64,000 nucleotides of DNA, taken from Epilithonimonas arachidiradicis. Lineage in GTDB: Bacteria; Bacteroidota; Bacteroidia; Flavobacteriales; Weeksellaceae. This document shows positions 46,904-55,695 of this stretch, piece after piece. Positions within the stretch are counted from its first letter, which is position 1. Each line of letters starts with the position of its first letter. The DNA lies in contig NZ_RAQH01000001.1 of the NCBI RefSeq assembly GCF_003610695.1, forward strand, positions 496,001-560,000, given 5' to 3'. The position numbers and the translations under genes were made by a program. The notes under the pieces are model-generated. The model did no database searches, had not been told where the DNA came from, and saw only the letters and a program-made list of their open reading frames with translations.

Positions 46904-47722
46904 ATGAAATTATTAAAAATACTAAGTGTTTTAGCAATGCCAATGCTGATGGCCCAGCAAAGCACACGTTTTGTTTATCAGGTGACATTAACGCCGGATT
47001 CTACCAACACAGAAAAGAAAACCGAACAGGCCTATCTGGATACGGACGGGAAAAAATCTTTTTTCTACGCAGAAAATACTTTGAAGAGAGATTCTCTGAT
47101 GGAAAGAATGAGAGCAACCAAAAATTTTGACAGAACCCAGATGCAGAATTTGCGGAGTAATATGCAATTCACGATTGAAAAGGACCTGACCAATCAAAGT
47201 TTGGTCTACAAATCAAGAATCGGAAGAGATCAATATTCTTATAACGAATCGCCTGTTTTTGACTGGAAAATTTTACCGGAAACGGTGAAAATCGGAGATT
47301 ATCAAACCCAAAAAGCCGAGACTAAATTCGGAGGAAGGACTTGGTATGCCTGGTTTACTCAGGAAGTTCCTTTGCAGGATGGACCGTATAAATTTTCCGG
47401 ATTACCAGGTCTGATCGTAAAAGTTCAGGATGCAAAAGGCGATTATTCTTTTGACCTGATGCAGACTAAGAAAATTGCTGAAGTTCAGCAGCCACAAACC
47501 AGAGGTCAATTTATTAATCTTCCGAAAAATAAGTATGCGGATATGGAGAAAAAATTCCAGAAAGATCCTATGAGCTTTTTTAGCTCTCAGGCTGGTGGCG
47601 GTGGAAGAGGTCCGGCTGGCGGTGGGCGTGGACCTTCTTTTGATCCGAAACAGCAGCAGGAAAGACAAAAACAAATGGAAGCAGAAATCAAAAGCAGAAA
47701 TAATCCAATCGAATTGAAATAA
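46904..47722 (+). CDS. GLPGLI family secreted protein, paralogue 2
   Basis: A 272-residue paralogue of the upstream protein, 3 bp away and certainly co-transcribed. Signal peptide MKLLKILSVLAMPMLMAQQ; shared segments are VTLTPDSTN, FGGRTWYAWFTQEV and GPYKFSGLPGLIVKVQDAKG. The C-terminal tail is again Gly-rich (GGGGRGPAGGGRGP) and ends NNPIELK, matching the partner's NPIEL end. Probably a tandem duplication followed by divergence. Confidence 0.9.
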   Translation: MKLLKILSVLAMPMLMAQQSTRFVYQVTLTPDSTNTEKKTEQAYLDTDGKKSFFYAENTLKRDSLMERMRATKNFDRTQMQNLRSNMQFTIEKDLTNQSLVYKSRIGRDQYSYNESPVFDWKILPETVKIGDYQTQKAETKFGGRTWYAWFTQEVPLQDGPYKFSGLPGLIVKVQDAKGDYSFDLMQTKKIAEVQQPQTRGQFINLPKNKYADMEKKFQKDPMSFFSSQAGGGGRGPAGGGRGPSFDPKQQQERQKQMEAEIKSRNNPIELK

Positions 47723-47723
47723 A

Positions 47724-47747
47724 AAAAGTCCCAAATTTGGGACTTTT
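47724..47747. terminator. bidirectional terminator between convergent genes
   Basis: A perfect palindrome (AAAAGTCCCAAA/TTTGGGACTTTT). T runs follow on both strands, seven on the minus strand. It ends the GLPGLI transcript and the miaB-lptE-TPR transcript. Confidence 0.85.
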
Positions 47748-47750
47748 GTT

Positions 47751-49517
47751 TTAAGATTTTCTAATTTCTTTAATCTCTTCAATTTTTTCTTCGAAATAAT
47801 TTTTCTTGTCGGGATGTTTCTCAGAAAGTGTTTCGTAAGCTTTTATGGCTTTGGAATACAGCTTCTGTTCTGTATATAACTTCGCCAAAGTCTCTGTCAT
47901 CAGGTGAGAAATATCGTCTTTTTTCTCTTTTACAACATAGTTGCTTTCTTCTTTTAACTGAGAGATCTTAGGATTATTCTCGATGAAATTATCAATGATT
48001 TTTTCTTTTACTTTTGAAGTGTCTTCAGCAGGTCTTTCGATTTTCAGCCAGCTTTGCCAGGTGTTGATGAAAGTTCCTACATTACTTTCTTTTGATGTGG
48101 TTTCTTCGGTTTTTTCCTCAATCGGCGGAGCTTCTTTTTTCTCTTCGATTTTAGAAACTTCGTTTCCAAAAAATGAAACATTGAAAACAGGTCTTTCCGA
48201 ATCTGTTTCGGCTTTACGTTCTTCAACCGGTTTTATTTCTTCTTCAACAATTGGCTTTGATGCAATTTGAGGCTTTATCTCAATTGATGCAGTAACTTCG
48301 GTCTTTTCTATAATTTTCGGGATTTCTCTTTCTTCTGTTTTTCCGATTAAAGCATCCGGAATATTATTGGAAAATTGCATCGGTTTCCATTCAGAAACAG
48401 GTTCTTCAATTGTTTCCTCAATTTTAACTTCTGGAGTTTGAGAAATTATTTCCGGTTCAGGTTGTTCTGTTTCTTCAATTTTAGCTTCTTCTGTCTCAAA
48501 AGTTGGTGTGTTTTCGAAACTGATTTCCTGAGTTTTTTCTAAAATTTCGGACTCAATGTTTTGATTTTTATTTGCTTCGATTTCAAAAGCCTGAGTGTTT
48601 TCAAAACTGATTCCATTAGCATCATCAATTTCTAATTCTTTTTCCGGAATTTTATCAACGAAAACTTCCTTATTTTCAGATTCAGAATTGATTTTTACTT
48701 CAAACGGTTTCTCTTCTTTTTTCTCTTTTTTAGGAGGATTGAGATAATCCAAATGGTTTTTTGGGACCGAGAATTTGACATCTGGAAGAAAATCCTGAAT
48801 GCCGCCAAAACTGATATCGTTAGAAGTTTCCAACTCAGCTTCCTCAACAGATTGTTCTGTTTTGATTTCTTCAACAATTGGTTCTTCTTGTACAGCAATT
48901 GATTCTTCGGATCTGTTTTCATCAACTTCGATCTGAGCGTTGATGTCCTTAATTTCTTCCTTAAGAATTAATTGACCAGATTCCTTGCTCGCATCAAGAT
49001 CGACTTCTGGTGCTTTTTCTTCCAGAAAATTTTCTTCACCTTCATACAGAAGACGATTCTTTTCGCCGTCAACTACTACAAATTCCGGACTCTGATTCTT
49101 TTCTTCAACTTCGATGATTTTCTCAACATCGAACTTGTTCAGAACTGGCTTTTCTTCATTTTCAATTTCAGCAATTAATTCAGGTTCCGCGGGTTTTATC
49201 TCTTCCGGGATCGTATTATTAACTGTTGGAGTTTCAGTGCTTTCTTCTGGACTAATCTGAGGTAGAATTTCCTCTTTTTTCGAATTCTTTTCCGAATTAA
49301 TGAAGTGATAAAGTATTTTTTTATCAGTTGTGTAAGCGGCGGTTTTAGAAAGATTTTCTTTATAATTTTCTGATTGATAAAGATTGATTCCATAGAGGTA
49401 AAGTGCTCTTATACTTTGTGCATAAGGCATTTTTGCCGATTCCGATTCCAAAATCCGCAGGTCATTTTCGGTAATTATTTTCGGATTTTTGATTAATTCT
49501 AAAACTCTTGTATTCAT
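47751..49517 (-). CDS. acidic TPR-like protein of unknown function
   Basis: A 588-residue protein with no signal peptide. The N-terminus is helical (MNTRVLELIKNPKIITENDL..., MPYAQSIRALYLYGINLYQ) and the C-terminus ends in a TPR-like pair (LAKLYTEQKLYSKAIKAYETLSEKHP). About 400 residues between are Glu/Lys/Pro/Ser-rich and likely disordered, with a near-repeat ISFENTQAFEIE/ISFENTPTFETE at about 300-312 and 331-343. It sits 3 bp after lptE in the same operon. An envelope-biogenesis link is inferred from context only. Confidence 0.75.
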   Translation of the reverse strand: MNTRVLELIKNPKIITENDLRILESESAKMPYAQSIRALYLYGINLYQSENYKENLSKTAAYTTDKKILYHFINSEKNSKKEEILPQISPEESTETPTVNNTIPEEIKPAEPELIAEIENEEKPVLNKFDVEKIIEVEEKNQSPEFVVVDGEKNRLLYEGEENFLEEKAPEVDLDASKESGQLILKEEIKDINAQIEVDENRSEESIAVQEEPIVEEIKTEQSVEEAELETSNDISFGGIQDFLPDVKFSVPKNHLDYLNPPKKEKKEEKPFEVKINSESENKEVFVDKIPEKELEIDDANGISFENTQAFEIEANKNQNIESEILEKTQEISFENTPTFETEEAKIEETEQPEPEIISQTPEVKIEETIEEPVSEWKPMQFSNNIPDALIGKTEEREIPKIIEKTEVTASIEIKPQIASKPIVEEEIKPVEERKAETDSERPVFNVSFFGNEVSKIEEKKEAPPIEEKTEETTSKESNVGTFINTWQSWLKIERPAEDTSKVKEKIIDNFIENNPKISQLKEESNYVVKEKKDDISHLMTETLAKLYTEQKLYSKAIKAYETLSEKHPDKKNYFEEKIEEIKEIRKS

Positions 49518-49520
49518 ATT

Positions 49521-50072
49521 TTACCAGTTGGCTACAATATCATTGAAAATCTTGTTGATGATTCTTTCATTCACGATTTTCACTTGCGCAGTTTCTATTG
49601 TATTAAGGTCTAGATCACTATTGAAAACAGCTTCGTCACTATAAGTTCGGTCAAAGTTCAAAGTCGGATCTTTAATATTCTCGTAATGAACTTTTATCGT
49701 AATGGTCAGCTTATTTTGCTGTGCCTGGATGATGTTTCCTGTTGTCGTGGTTGTGGAAGCTCCAACACTCGTAGGTGTAATGTTGTAATCCGTAATTTCT
49801 CCTTCGATCAATAGATCCGGATTCTCGACTGCTCCTTTCAAGCCTGATCTTTGTAGAAAACGGTTCTGCAAAGCCACTGTAAAATCCTGACTCAGACTTG
49901 GCAGGTTGTTCGCCGCGTTATTCGGAAACGGATTAATCTTTACCGTTTTCATGTCTTCCCGCAAAGAAGAGCCCGAGAAACTATAACAGGAAATCAAAAA
50001 AGAGGAAACAAGTAACAGTATACAAGTTTTGAATGCCCTTAATAATAAATTACGATGATATATTGGAATCAT
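49521..50072 (-). CDS. lptE: LptE-type LPS assembly lipoprotein
   Basis: A 183-residue outer-membrane lipoprotein. The signal peptide ends LLVSSFLISC with the lipobox cysteine C29. After it, SFSGSSLREDMKTVKINPFPNNA and PDLLIEGEITDYNITP are typical of the Bacteroidota LptE family, with a Thr-rich loop (GASTTTTTG) in the middle. LptE plugs the LptD barrel for LPS delivery. It follows the sigma-54 activator gene by 14 bp. Confidence 0.88.
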   Translation of the reverse strand: MIPIYHRNLLLRAFKTCILLLVSSFLISCYSFSGSSLREDMKTVKINPFPNNAANNLPSLSQDFTVALQNRFLQRSGLKGAVENPDLLIEGEITDYNITPTSVGASTTTTTGNIIQAQQNKLTITIKVHYENIKDPTLNFDRTYSDEAVFNSDLDLNTIETAQVKIVNERIINKIFNDIVANW

Positions 50073-50086
50073 TTTTCTGAGTCTTT

Positions 50087-51373
50087 TTAATCCTCAAGAT
50101 TATATTGTTTAATTTTTCTGTAAAGTGTTCTTTGCGATATTCCCAACTCATCCGCGGCTCTGTTTCTTCTGCCTTTATGTTTTTCCAAAGCTTTGATAAT
50201 TAAATCTTTTTCGTTGTTCTGAAGTGACAAGGATTCTGGTTTAGCTTCTTCAATTTCGATATCTTCTACATCATTATAATGATGATCATCGTTGTCCGAA
50301 ATGATTGTCGGATGATGGACTTCATTCTGGTTATTATTTTCGAAATATAGCAAAGAATTAGGATTAGCAGTTTGAGTTTCTGGTGTGTAGATTCTGTTGA
50401 TCAGATTTTTTTCCTGAGAACTCAGATCGCTGTTTCCTCTGTTTTTAATCAGTTCCGAAGTTAAGGATTTTAAATCATTAATATCGCTCCTCATATCGAA
50501 AAGGATCTTATACATAATCTCTCTTTCCGAACTGAAGTCTGACCCGGAGTTTCCACCGGAATTTTTCTGGACAACAGCAGGTAAGTTGGCATTCATCGGG
50601 ATATATTCTGCTAATTTCACAGAATTAATTTCACGATTCTGCTCAACAACAGTCATTTGCTCTACCAGATTTCTCAACTGACGAACGTTTCCGGGGAATG
50701 AATAATTTTCCAGATAAGAAACCGCATCATCAGTCAGTCTTAGCTCAGGCATTCTGTATTTCTCAGCAAAATCAATCGCAAACTTTCTAAATAACAAATG
50801 GATGTCGCCTTTTCTTTCTCGCAAAGCAGGCATATCAATTTGTACCGTGTTTAAACGATAATACAGATCTTCACGAAAACGCCCATCCTGAATGGCTTTC
50901 ATCATATTAACGTTGGTAGCCGCTACGATTCTTACATTGGTTTTCTGGACCTGGGAAGAACCGACTTTCATAAACTCGCCGCTTTCCAAAACTCTCAAAA
51001 GCCGAACCTGAGTCTGTAAAGGCAATTCTCCGACTTCATCAAGGAAAATAGTTCCGCCGTCAGCAACTTCAAAATAACCTTTTCTGGTAGAGGTAGCACC
51101 TGTAAACGCTCCTTTTTCGTGACCAAATAACTCGGAGTCAATCGTTCCTTCCGGGATTGCACCACAGTTGACAACAATGTAAGGCTGATGTTTTCTTCTG
51201 GATTCTGAATGAATGATTTTCGGGATGAATTCTTTCCCGACACCACTTTCCCCAATTACAAGAACGGAAATATCGGTCGGCGCTACCTGAATAGCTTTTT
51301 CCAAAGCACGGTTAAGCGCAGGAAAGTTACCGATGATTCCGAAGCGGTTTTTTATAGATTGTAAGTCTGCCAT
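50087..51373 (-). CDS. sigma-54-dependent activator lacking an N-terminal sensor domain
   Basis: A 428-residue AAA+ activator. Walker A GESGVGKE (41-48), the sigma-54 contact loop GAFTGA (88-93) and Walker B TIFLDEVGELP are all present, with ADGRFREDLYYRLN and GNVRQLRNLVEQM. A Fis-type helix-turn-helix ends it (KHKGRRNRAADELGISQRTLYRKIKQY in part). No receiver, GAF or PAS domain precedes the AAA+ domain. A linker of ~100 residues before the HTH is acidic and His/Asp-rich in places. It drives transcription from sigma-54 promoters; its targets are unknown. Confidence 0.93.
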   Translation of the reverse strand: MADLQSIKNRFGIIGNFPALNRALEKAIQVAPTDISVLVIGESGVGKEFIPKIIHSESRRKHQPYIVVNCGAIPEGTIDSELFGHEKGAFTGATSTRKGYFEVADGGTIFLDEVGELPLQTQVRLLRVLESGEFMKVGSSQVQKTNVRIVAATNVNMMKAIQDGRFREDLYYRLNTVQIDMPALRERKGDIHLLFRKFAIDFAEKYRMPELRLTDDAVSYLENYSFPGNVRQLRNLVEQMTVVEQNREINSVKLAEYIPMNANLPAVVQKNSGGNSGSDFSSEREIMYKILFDMRSDINDLKSLTSELIKNRGNSDLSSQEKNLINRIYTPETQTANPNSLLYFENNNQNEVHHPTIISDNDDHHYNDVEDIEIEEAKPESLSLQNNEKDLIIKALEKHKGRRNRAADELGISQRTLYRKIKQYNLED

Positions 51374-51426
51374 TGTTTAATTGATGTTTTTGAAATTTGA
51401 GTTTAAAAATTCTAGGCTATGAATGA

Positions 51427-52860
51427 TTAAACCGTTTCCCCCAAAAGCGTTCCTTGCGTGTTCCCGTGAACGAAAACGGAAACAATGTCACCAATTTTTT
51501 GTCCTTCCAACATATCAAAAACGCAAACAGCATTTTGAGAATTGCGGCCTTTCCATTGGTTTTTATTCTTTTTGGAAACCCCTTCAATTAGTATTTCGTG
51601 AACCCTACCGACATAAGAAGCCATTCTTTTTCTGGATAGTTCACCTTGTAAAGCAATGACTTCTGCCAGACGTCTTTGTTTGATATCTGCTGGGATGTCG
51701 TCTTCCATTTTTTTGTGAGCAGGCGTTCCCGGTCTTTCGGAATAAGCAAACATATAGCCGTAGTCATATTCCACTTCTCTCATCAATGAAAGCGTATCCT
51801 GATGATCTTCTTCCGTTTCTGTACAGAATCCGATGATCATATCTTGTGAAAAAGAAATGTCCGGAACAATTTCCTTAGCTTTTTTAATCAGGTCCAGATA
51901 TTCCTGGCGCGTGTGCTGACGATTCATTAATTGAAGAATTCTGTCGCTACCGCTTTGAACCGGCAAGTGAACATATTTGCAGATATTCTTGTGTTTTGCC
52001 ATCACCTCAAAAACATTAATGTTCATATCCTGAGGATTGGAAGTCGAGAATCTGATTCTCATTTCAGGAACGGCATTGGCAACTAAATCAAGCAATTGTG
52101 CAAAATCCACAGCTGTTAATTTTTGCATTTCTGAAGCTTTGGCGAAATCCTTTTTCGGACCGCCGCCATACCAAAGATAAGAGTCAACATTCTGGCCTAG
52201 AAGAGTAATTTCTTTATAACCGTTATTCCAGAGATCTTTACATTCGTCAATAATAGAATGCGGATCACGGCTTCTTTCACGGCCTCTTGTAAAAGGAACC
52301 ACGCAAAAAGTACACATATTATCACAACCTCTTGTGATCGTCACAAAAGCCGTAACGCCATTTCCGCCTAAACGAACCGGATTGATGTCAGCATAAGTTT
52401 CTTCTTTTGAGAGAATAACGTTGATGGCGTCTCTGCCGTCTTCGGTTTCTTTAAGGAGATTTGGAAGATCTCGGTAAGCATCCGGACCAACAACCAAATC
52501 AACCAATTGTTCCTCTTCCAAGAATTTGGTTTTAAGACGTTCAGCCATACAGCCAAGAACACCAACGGTAAGATTTGGTTTTTCTTTTTTAAGATTTTTG
52601 AACTGAGACAAACGCATACGAACTGTTTGCTCTGCTTTTTCACGTATGGAACAAGTATTTAGCAAAATCAAATCTGCTTCTTCCTGTTTCAACGTCGTAT
52701 TATAGCCCTGTTCGTTAAGAATGGATGCAACGATTTCGGAATCGGAGAAGTTCATCTGACAACCATAACTTTCCAAAAACAATTTTTTGCTGTTTTCGGG
52801 TTTTTCTGCTATCGCAAAAGCTTCTCCTTGTTTGGTTTCGTCTATATATTTTTCCTGCAC
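51427..52860 (-). CDS. miaB: tRNA-2-methylthio-N6-dimethylallyladenosine synthase MiaB
   Basis: A 477-residue radical-SAM methylthiotransferase. The N-terminal cluster cysteines are C34 (ESYGCQMN), C70 and C104. The radical-SAM CxxxCxxC motif is at 179-186 ([18 protein letters not shown], in part). A TRAM domain closes the protein ([17 protein letters not shown]). It modifies A37 of tRNAs reading UNN codons. A -7 box lies 48 bp upstream; the sigma-54 activator follows 53 bp downstream. Confidence 0.97.
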   Translation of the reverse strand: MQEKYIDETKQGEAFAIAEKPENSKKLFLESYGCQMNFSDSEIVASILNEQGYNTTLKQEEADLILLNTCSIREKAEQTVRMRLSQFKNLKKEKPNLTVGVLGCMAERLKTKFLEEEQLVDLVVGPDAYRDLPNLLKETEDGRDAINVILSKEETYADINPVRLGGNGVTAFVTITRGCDNMCTFCVVPFTRGRERSRDPHSIIDECKDLWNNGYKEITLLGQNVDSYLWYGGGPKKDFAKASEMQKLTAVDFAQLLDLVANAVPEMRIRFSTSNPQDMNINVFEVMAKHKNICKYVHLPVQSGSDRILQLMNRQHTRQEYLDLIKKAKEIVPDISFSQDMIIGFCTETEEDHQDTLSLMREVEYDYGYMFAYSERPGTPAHKKMEDDIPADIKQRRLAEVIALQGELSRKRMASYVGRVHEILIEGVSKKNKNQWKGRNSQNAVCVFDMLEGQKIGDIVSVFVHGNTQGTLLGETV

Positions 52861-52907
52861 TTTTGTAAACTTAATTTTCAGAATAGCTTCTGAGTTGATT
52901 TAATTTG

Positions 52908-52915
52908 CAAAGATA
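52908..52915 (-). promoter_or_regulatory. -7 box upstream of miaB
   Basis: On the minus strand the bases read TATCTTTG, a TAnnTTTG match 48 bp before the miaB ATG. No TTG in the usual window. Confidence 0.45.
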
Positions 52916-52979
52916 CAAAATATTGTGACAGAATGGCAGATCAGTAAATTGAAAAATAAGAAATTAAATAGAACTAATT

Positions 52980-53720
52980 TTAATATTGTGGATCTGTAAC
53001 AGCTCTCAAAGTATGTTTAAATCTATAATCAATGGGAATACCATTTATAGTGGCCGGTTTCCATTTTTTGCGAATACTCTTATAGCTGTTGATTATCATT
53101 TTATCAAATTCATGTAATCCAGAAGGTTTAGTCAGAATGATATTTTCCATTTTCCCTTCCTTATTAATTATGAATTCTGTCTCAACAGTGAAAATGTCAT
53201 TCCAGTCAAAACGTCTGAGATCCAGCTTGCTTAAAAGGTCTTTTTGAAATTCACCCAAATGATCTTTTTCTGATAAATTAAAAACAGGAGCTGTAAAAAC
53301 AGGAGTGTAGCCATTTCTGAAATTTTCAAAAAGATCATCCGGATATATAATGAATCTCGCTATGGCATTTTCTTTTAAGCCATCTACAATTGCTGGATTC
53401 CAGTTTTTTTGGTATTGTGCAACTTGTCTTGCTAAGTTATAAGCACATTTATTTTTTTCAACGTATTGTTCATTGACATCCTTTATAAATTTGATACTAG
53501 CATCCGAAGTTATGAGTACGCTGAACTGATAGAGTTCATTTTTATTATTGCAAGGCTGAAGATTTTGTTCTGCAATAATATTATGAAAATCGTTGTAATA
53601 AGCTTCATAACCACCAATATAGGGAAGCTGGTTTTTAGGAAATTCCGTTAGAACTTTATTTTGAGAAAATAAATTGACGAATGAGAGCATTAATATTAAT
53701 GTTAGAAGTTTATTTTTCAT
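52980..53720 (-). CDS. secreted protein with TonB-C-like domain
   Basis: A 246-residue protein with signal peptide MKNKLLTLILMLSFVNLFSQ. The C-terminus (EFIINKEGKMENIILTKPSG, FDKMIINSYKSIRKKWKPATINGIPIDYRF, each only partly quoted) fits the TonB C-terminal domain pattern seen in many Bacteroidota exported proteins. The middle (AYNLARQVAQYQKNWNPAIVDG) is another such repeat. There is no N-terminal membrane anchor, so it is not a classical energy-transducing TonB. It follows the 43-codon ORF by 24 bp. Confidence 0.75.
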   Translation of the reverse strand: MKNKLLTLILMLSFVNLFSQNKVLTEFPKNQLPYIGGYEAYYNDFHNIIAEQNLQPCNNKNELYQFSVLITSDASIKFIKDVNEQYVEKNKCAYNLARQVAQYQKNWNPAIVDGLKENAIARFIIYPDDLFENFRNGYTPVFTAPVFNLSEKDHLGEFQKDLLSKLDLRRFDWNDIFTVETEFIINKEGKMENIILTKPSGLHEFDKMIINSYKSIRKKWKPATINGIPIDYRFKHTLRAVTDPQY

Positions 53721-53744
53721 TGTTTATTCCCGTGGTCTGTGTGG

Positions 53745-53876
53745 TTAGATGATAAGTTGATTTCGATAATTCGGTCTGGAAATTCCGCCTAGTTGTGCAG
53801 TTTCAGTCTGTTCTTTAGTCTGGGAAAAATGAAAGCCGGAACATAAGCAAAAAATGAGAAAAAGATATTTCTTCAC
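53745..53876 (-). CDS. 43-residue signal-peptide ORF (possible small secreted protein or gene remnant)
   Basis: A GTG-started frame encodes 43 residues. The first 19 look like a signal peptide (KKYLFLIFCLCSGFHFSQ), followed by TKEQTETAQLGGISRPNYRN and a stop after LII. A -7 box (TATATTTG) ends 28 bp before the GTG. The mature part would be about 24 residues. It could be a real small exported protein, or the truncated start of a relative of the downstream TonB-C-like gene, whose mature part also opens near a QLPYIGG segment. Too short for most gene finders. Confidence 0.5.
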   Translation of the reverse strand: MKKYLFLIFCLCSGFHFSQTKEQTETAQLGGISRPNYRNQLII

Positions 53877-53904
53877 GTGATTCAATTTAAGTTGGTTATT
53901 ACTG

Positions 53905-53912
53905 CAAATATA
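53905..53912 (-). promoter_or_regulatory. -7 box upstream of the 43-codon ORF
   Basis: On the minus strand TATATTTG matches TAnnTTTG, 28 bp before the GTG 53876. A TTG occurs only at 11 bp spacing, too close. Confidence 0.45.
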
Positions 53913-53932
53913 CTTATTGGATTCAAAATCTA

Positions 53933-54685
53933 CTAAAAATCTTTCCCTGTATAGAAATTGTAATCTTTGATGACAATGCTGATGAATTGTCTTTGGGTAA
54001 GCTTGATAGAATCGGGATCTAGTTTGAGGATTTCTACAATTTTAAGAGTTAATCGATTAATTATTTGACGGTCATCTGCCCTGACTGCTTTTTGGAAATT
54101 TTCTTTGATGATTCTTACATCATTATCACTTAACAAAATAACCTGTGGGAAAGTCGGGACATAATCTTCTTTCAATTGCTCCAGAATAGTGTGCGAAATA
54201 TTCACATTGTTTTTAAGGGAAATAACTGCCGTTCCTGTTGCGATATCGCCAAGACGTTGATGATTTTTAGAAATAATCATACTTAAGATGGCAACAATTC
54301 CGGAATTGGTATAGATGTCAACTAACCGGAAAATCCATCTCATCAGGTAATCACCAAATCCAGCCTGATAACCATCAATCTTCACCACCTTGATCTTCAT
54401 TAATTTTTTTCCGACGGTTTGACCTTCCATTATGCTTTCTAAAACTAAAGTATAAATGTGAACCGGTAATGTGATAATAAATATGATGGCGCCGATAGAC
54501 CATCCATCCATACCATTAACAAAACCTGCGAAATCAAAAAGATTACGAATCAGCCAAAATATAATAAATACATAAAGTCCCTTGATCAGCAAATCAATAA
54601 AAAAAGCTAAGATCCTTTCTCCAACACCGGCCAATGTGAAATTAACATTCACATTTTGCGAAGTATTAATGGCAATCTGATTCAT
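53933..54685 (-). CDS. RDD family membrane protein
   Basis: A 250-residue protein. The RDD domain (residues ~15-150) has three membrane helices and the motif ERILAFFIDLLIKGL, with a Trp/Arg-rich helix DYLMRWIFRLVDIYT. A cytoplasmic C-terminal part of ~90 residues follows. Its start codon is only 20 bp from that of the divergent SpoIIM-like gene. The family is often encoded next to MoxR/SpoIIM clusters. Confidence 0.9.
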   Translation of the reverse strand: MNQIAINTSQNVNVNFTLAGVGERILAFFIDLLIKGLYVFIIFWLIRNLFDFAGFVNGMDGWSIGAIIFIITLPVHIYTLVLESIMEGQTVGKKLMKIKVVKIDGYQAGFGDYLMRWIFRLVDIYTNSGIVAILSMIISKNHQRLGDIATGTAVISLKNNVNISHTILEQLKEDYVPTFPQVILLSDNDVRIIKENFQKAVRADDRQIINRLTLKIVEILKLDPDSIKLTQRQFISIVIKDYNFYTGKDF

Positions 54686-54705
54686 ATTTTTATTATTTTA
54701 GCATT

Positions 54706-55695
54706 ATGAGAGAAGTGGCTTTTATAAAGCAAAATAAAGCAAAATGGTTGGAAATCGAGCAGGTGATCAACGGAAAAATGAAAAAAAATCCGGATGATCT
54801 TTCGTCGCTTTACATCAATCTGATTAATGATCTCTCATTCTCACAAACCTATTATCCGAAAAGTAAAACAACGGTTTACCTCAATTTTCTCTCCTCACAG
54901 ATTTTTCAGAAGATCTATAAAACTAAAAGGATAGAGGAGAACCGGATCAAATACTTTTTTACTACAGAAGTGCCACTGACAGTTTACCAATATAGACGTT
55001 ATCTGTATTATGCATTTGTTTTCTTTATTTTATTCGTAGGAATTGGTGTTATTTCGTCTGTTTATGATAAGGATTTTGCTACGCTTATATTGGGCGAAGG
55101 TTATGTGAATCAGACGTTGGAAAATATCAAAAAAGGAGATCCGACAGCTATCTATGGAACAGGAGCTAACTGGAGCACCTCTCTTATGATTATCATTAAT
55201 AACCTTGTGGTAGGCACAAAGCTGTATATCTACGGGATTTTCGGAGGAATCGGCACTTTGTATGCATTGATGCAGAACAGCATTATGTTAGGAGCATTTC
55301 AGTTTTTTTTCAAAACACAGAATGTTCTATTAGAAAGTGCAAAAGGAATTTGGCTTCACGGTGCGTTCGAGATTTTCGGTATGGTTGTAGAAGCGATGGC
55401 CGGACTTGTTTTGGGAGCTTCCATTTTGTTTCCCAGAACTTTATCAAGATCAGAATCTTTTAAACAGGGTTTCAGAAATAGTTTCAAAATCTATCTCAGC
55501 ACAGTTCCATTTACCATATTTGCAGGGCTTATAGAAGGTTTTGTGACAAGATATGCACAGACAATGCCTTTGATGCTGAACATTATTATCATTTTTGGAA
55601 CATTATCTGTTATTGCCTTTTATTATTTTATATATCCTTATATTGTATTCAAAAAACTAAACTATGCAGCTGTACCAGGAGAGAAAATTCGGTAA
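54706..55695 (+). CDS. SpoIIM-like (stage II sporulation protein M family) membrane protein
   Basis: A 329-residue protein. After a cytoplasmic N-terminal part it has about five membrane helices, with the family features NLVVGTKLYIYGIFGGIGTLYALMQNSIMLG (in part) and GIWLHGAFEIFGMVVEAMAGLVLG. In non-sporulating bacteria such proteins sit beside MoxR genes; their function is unknown. The next gene starts 32 bp inside this one, so translation is coupled. Confidence 0.87.
   Translation: MREVAFIKQNKAKWLEIEQVINGKMKKNPDDLSSLYINLINDLSFSQTYYPKSKTTVYLNFLSSQIFQKIYKTKRIEENRIKYFFTTEVPLTVYQYRRYLYYAFVFFILFVGIGVISSVYDKDFATLILGEGYVNQTLENIKKGDPTAIYGTGANWSTSLMIIINNLVVGTKLYIYGIFGGIGTLYALMQNSIMLGAFQFFFKTQNVLLESAKGIWLHGAFEIFGMVVEAMAGLVLGASILFPRTLSRSESFKQGFRNSFKIYLSTVPFTIFAGLIEGFVTRYAQTMPLMLNIIIIFGTLSVIAFYYFIYPYIVFKKLNYAAVPGEKIR

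Noticed and set aside
47751-49517. Acidic 588-residue protein as a frameshifted or decayed gene
   Set aside because: The frame is uninterrupted, has structured ends and lies 3 bp from lptE; low complexity explains the odd composition.
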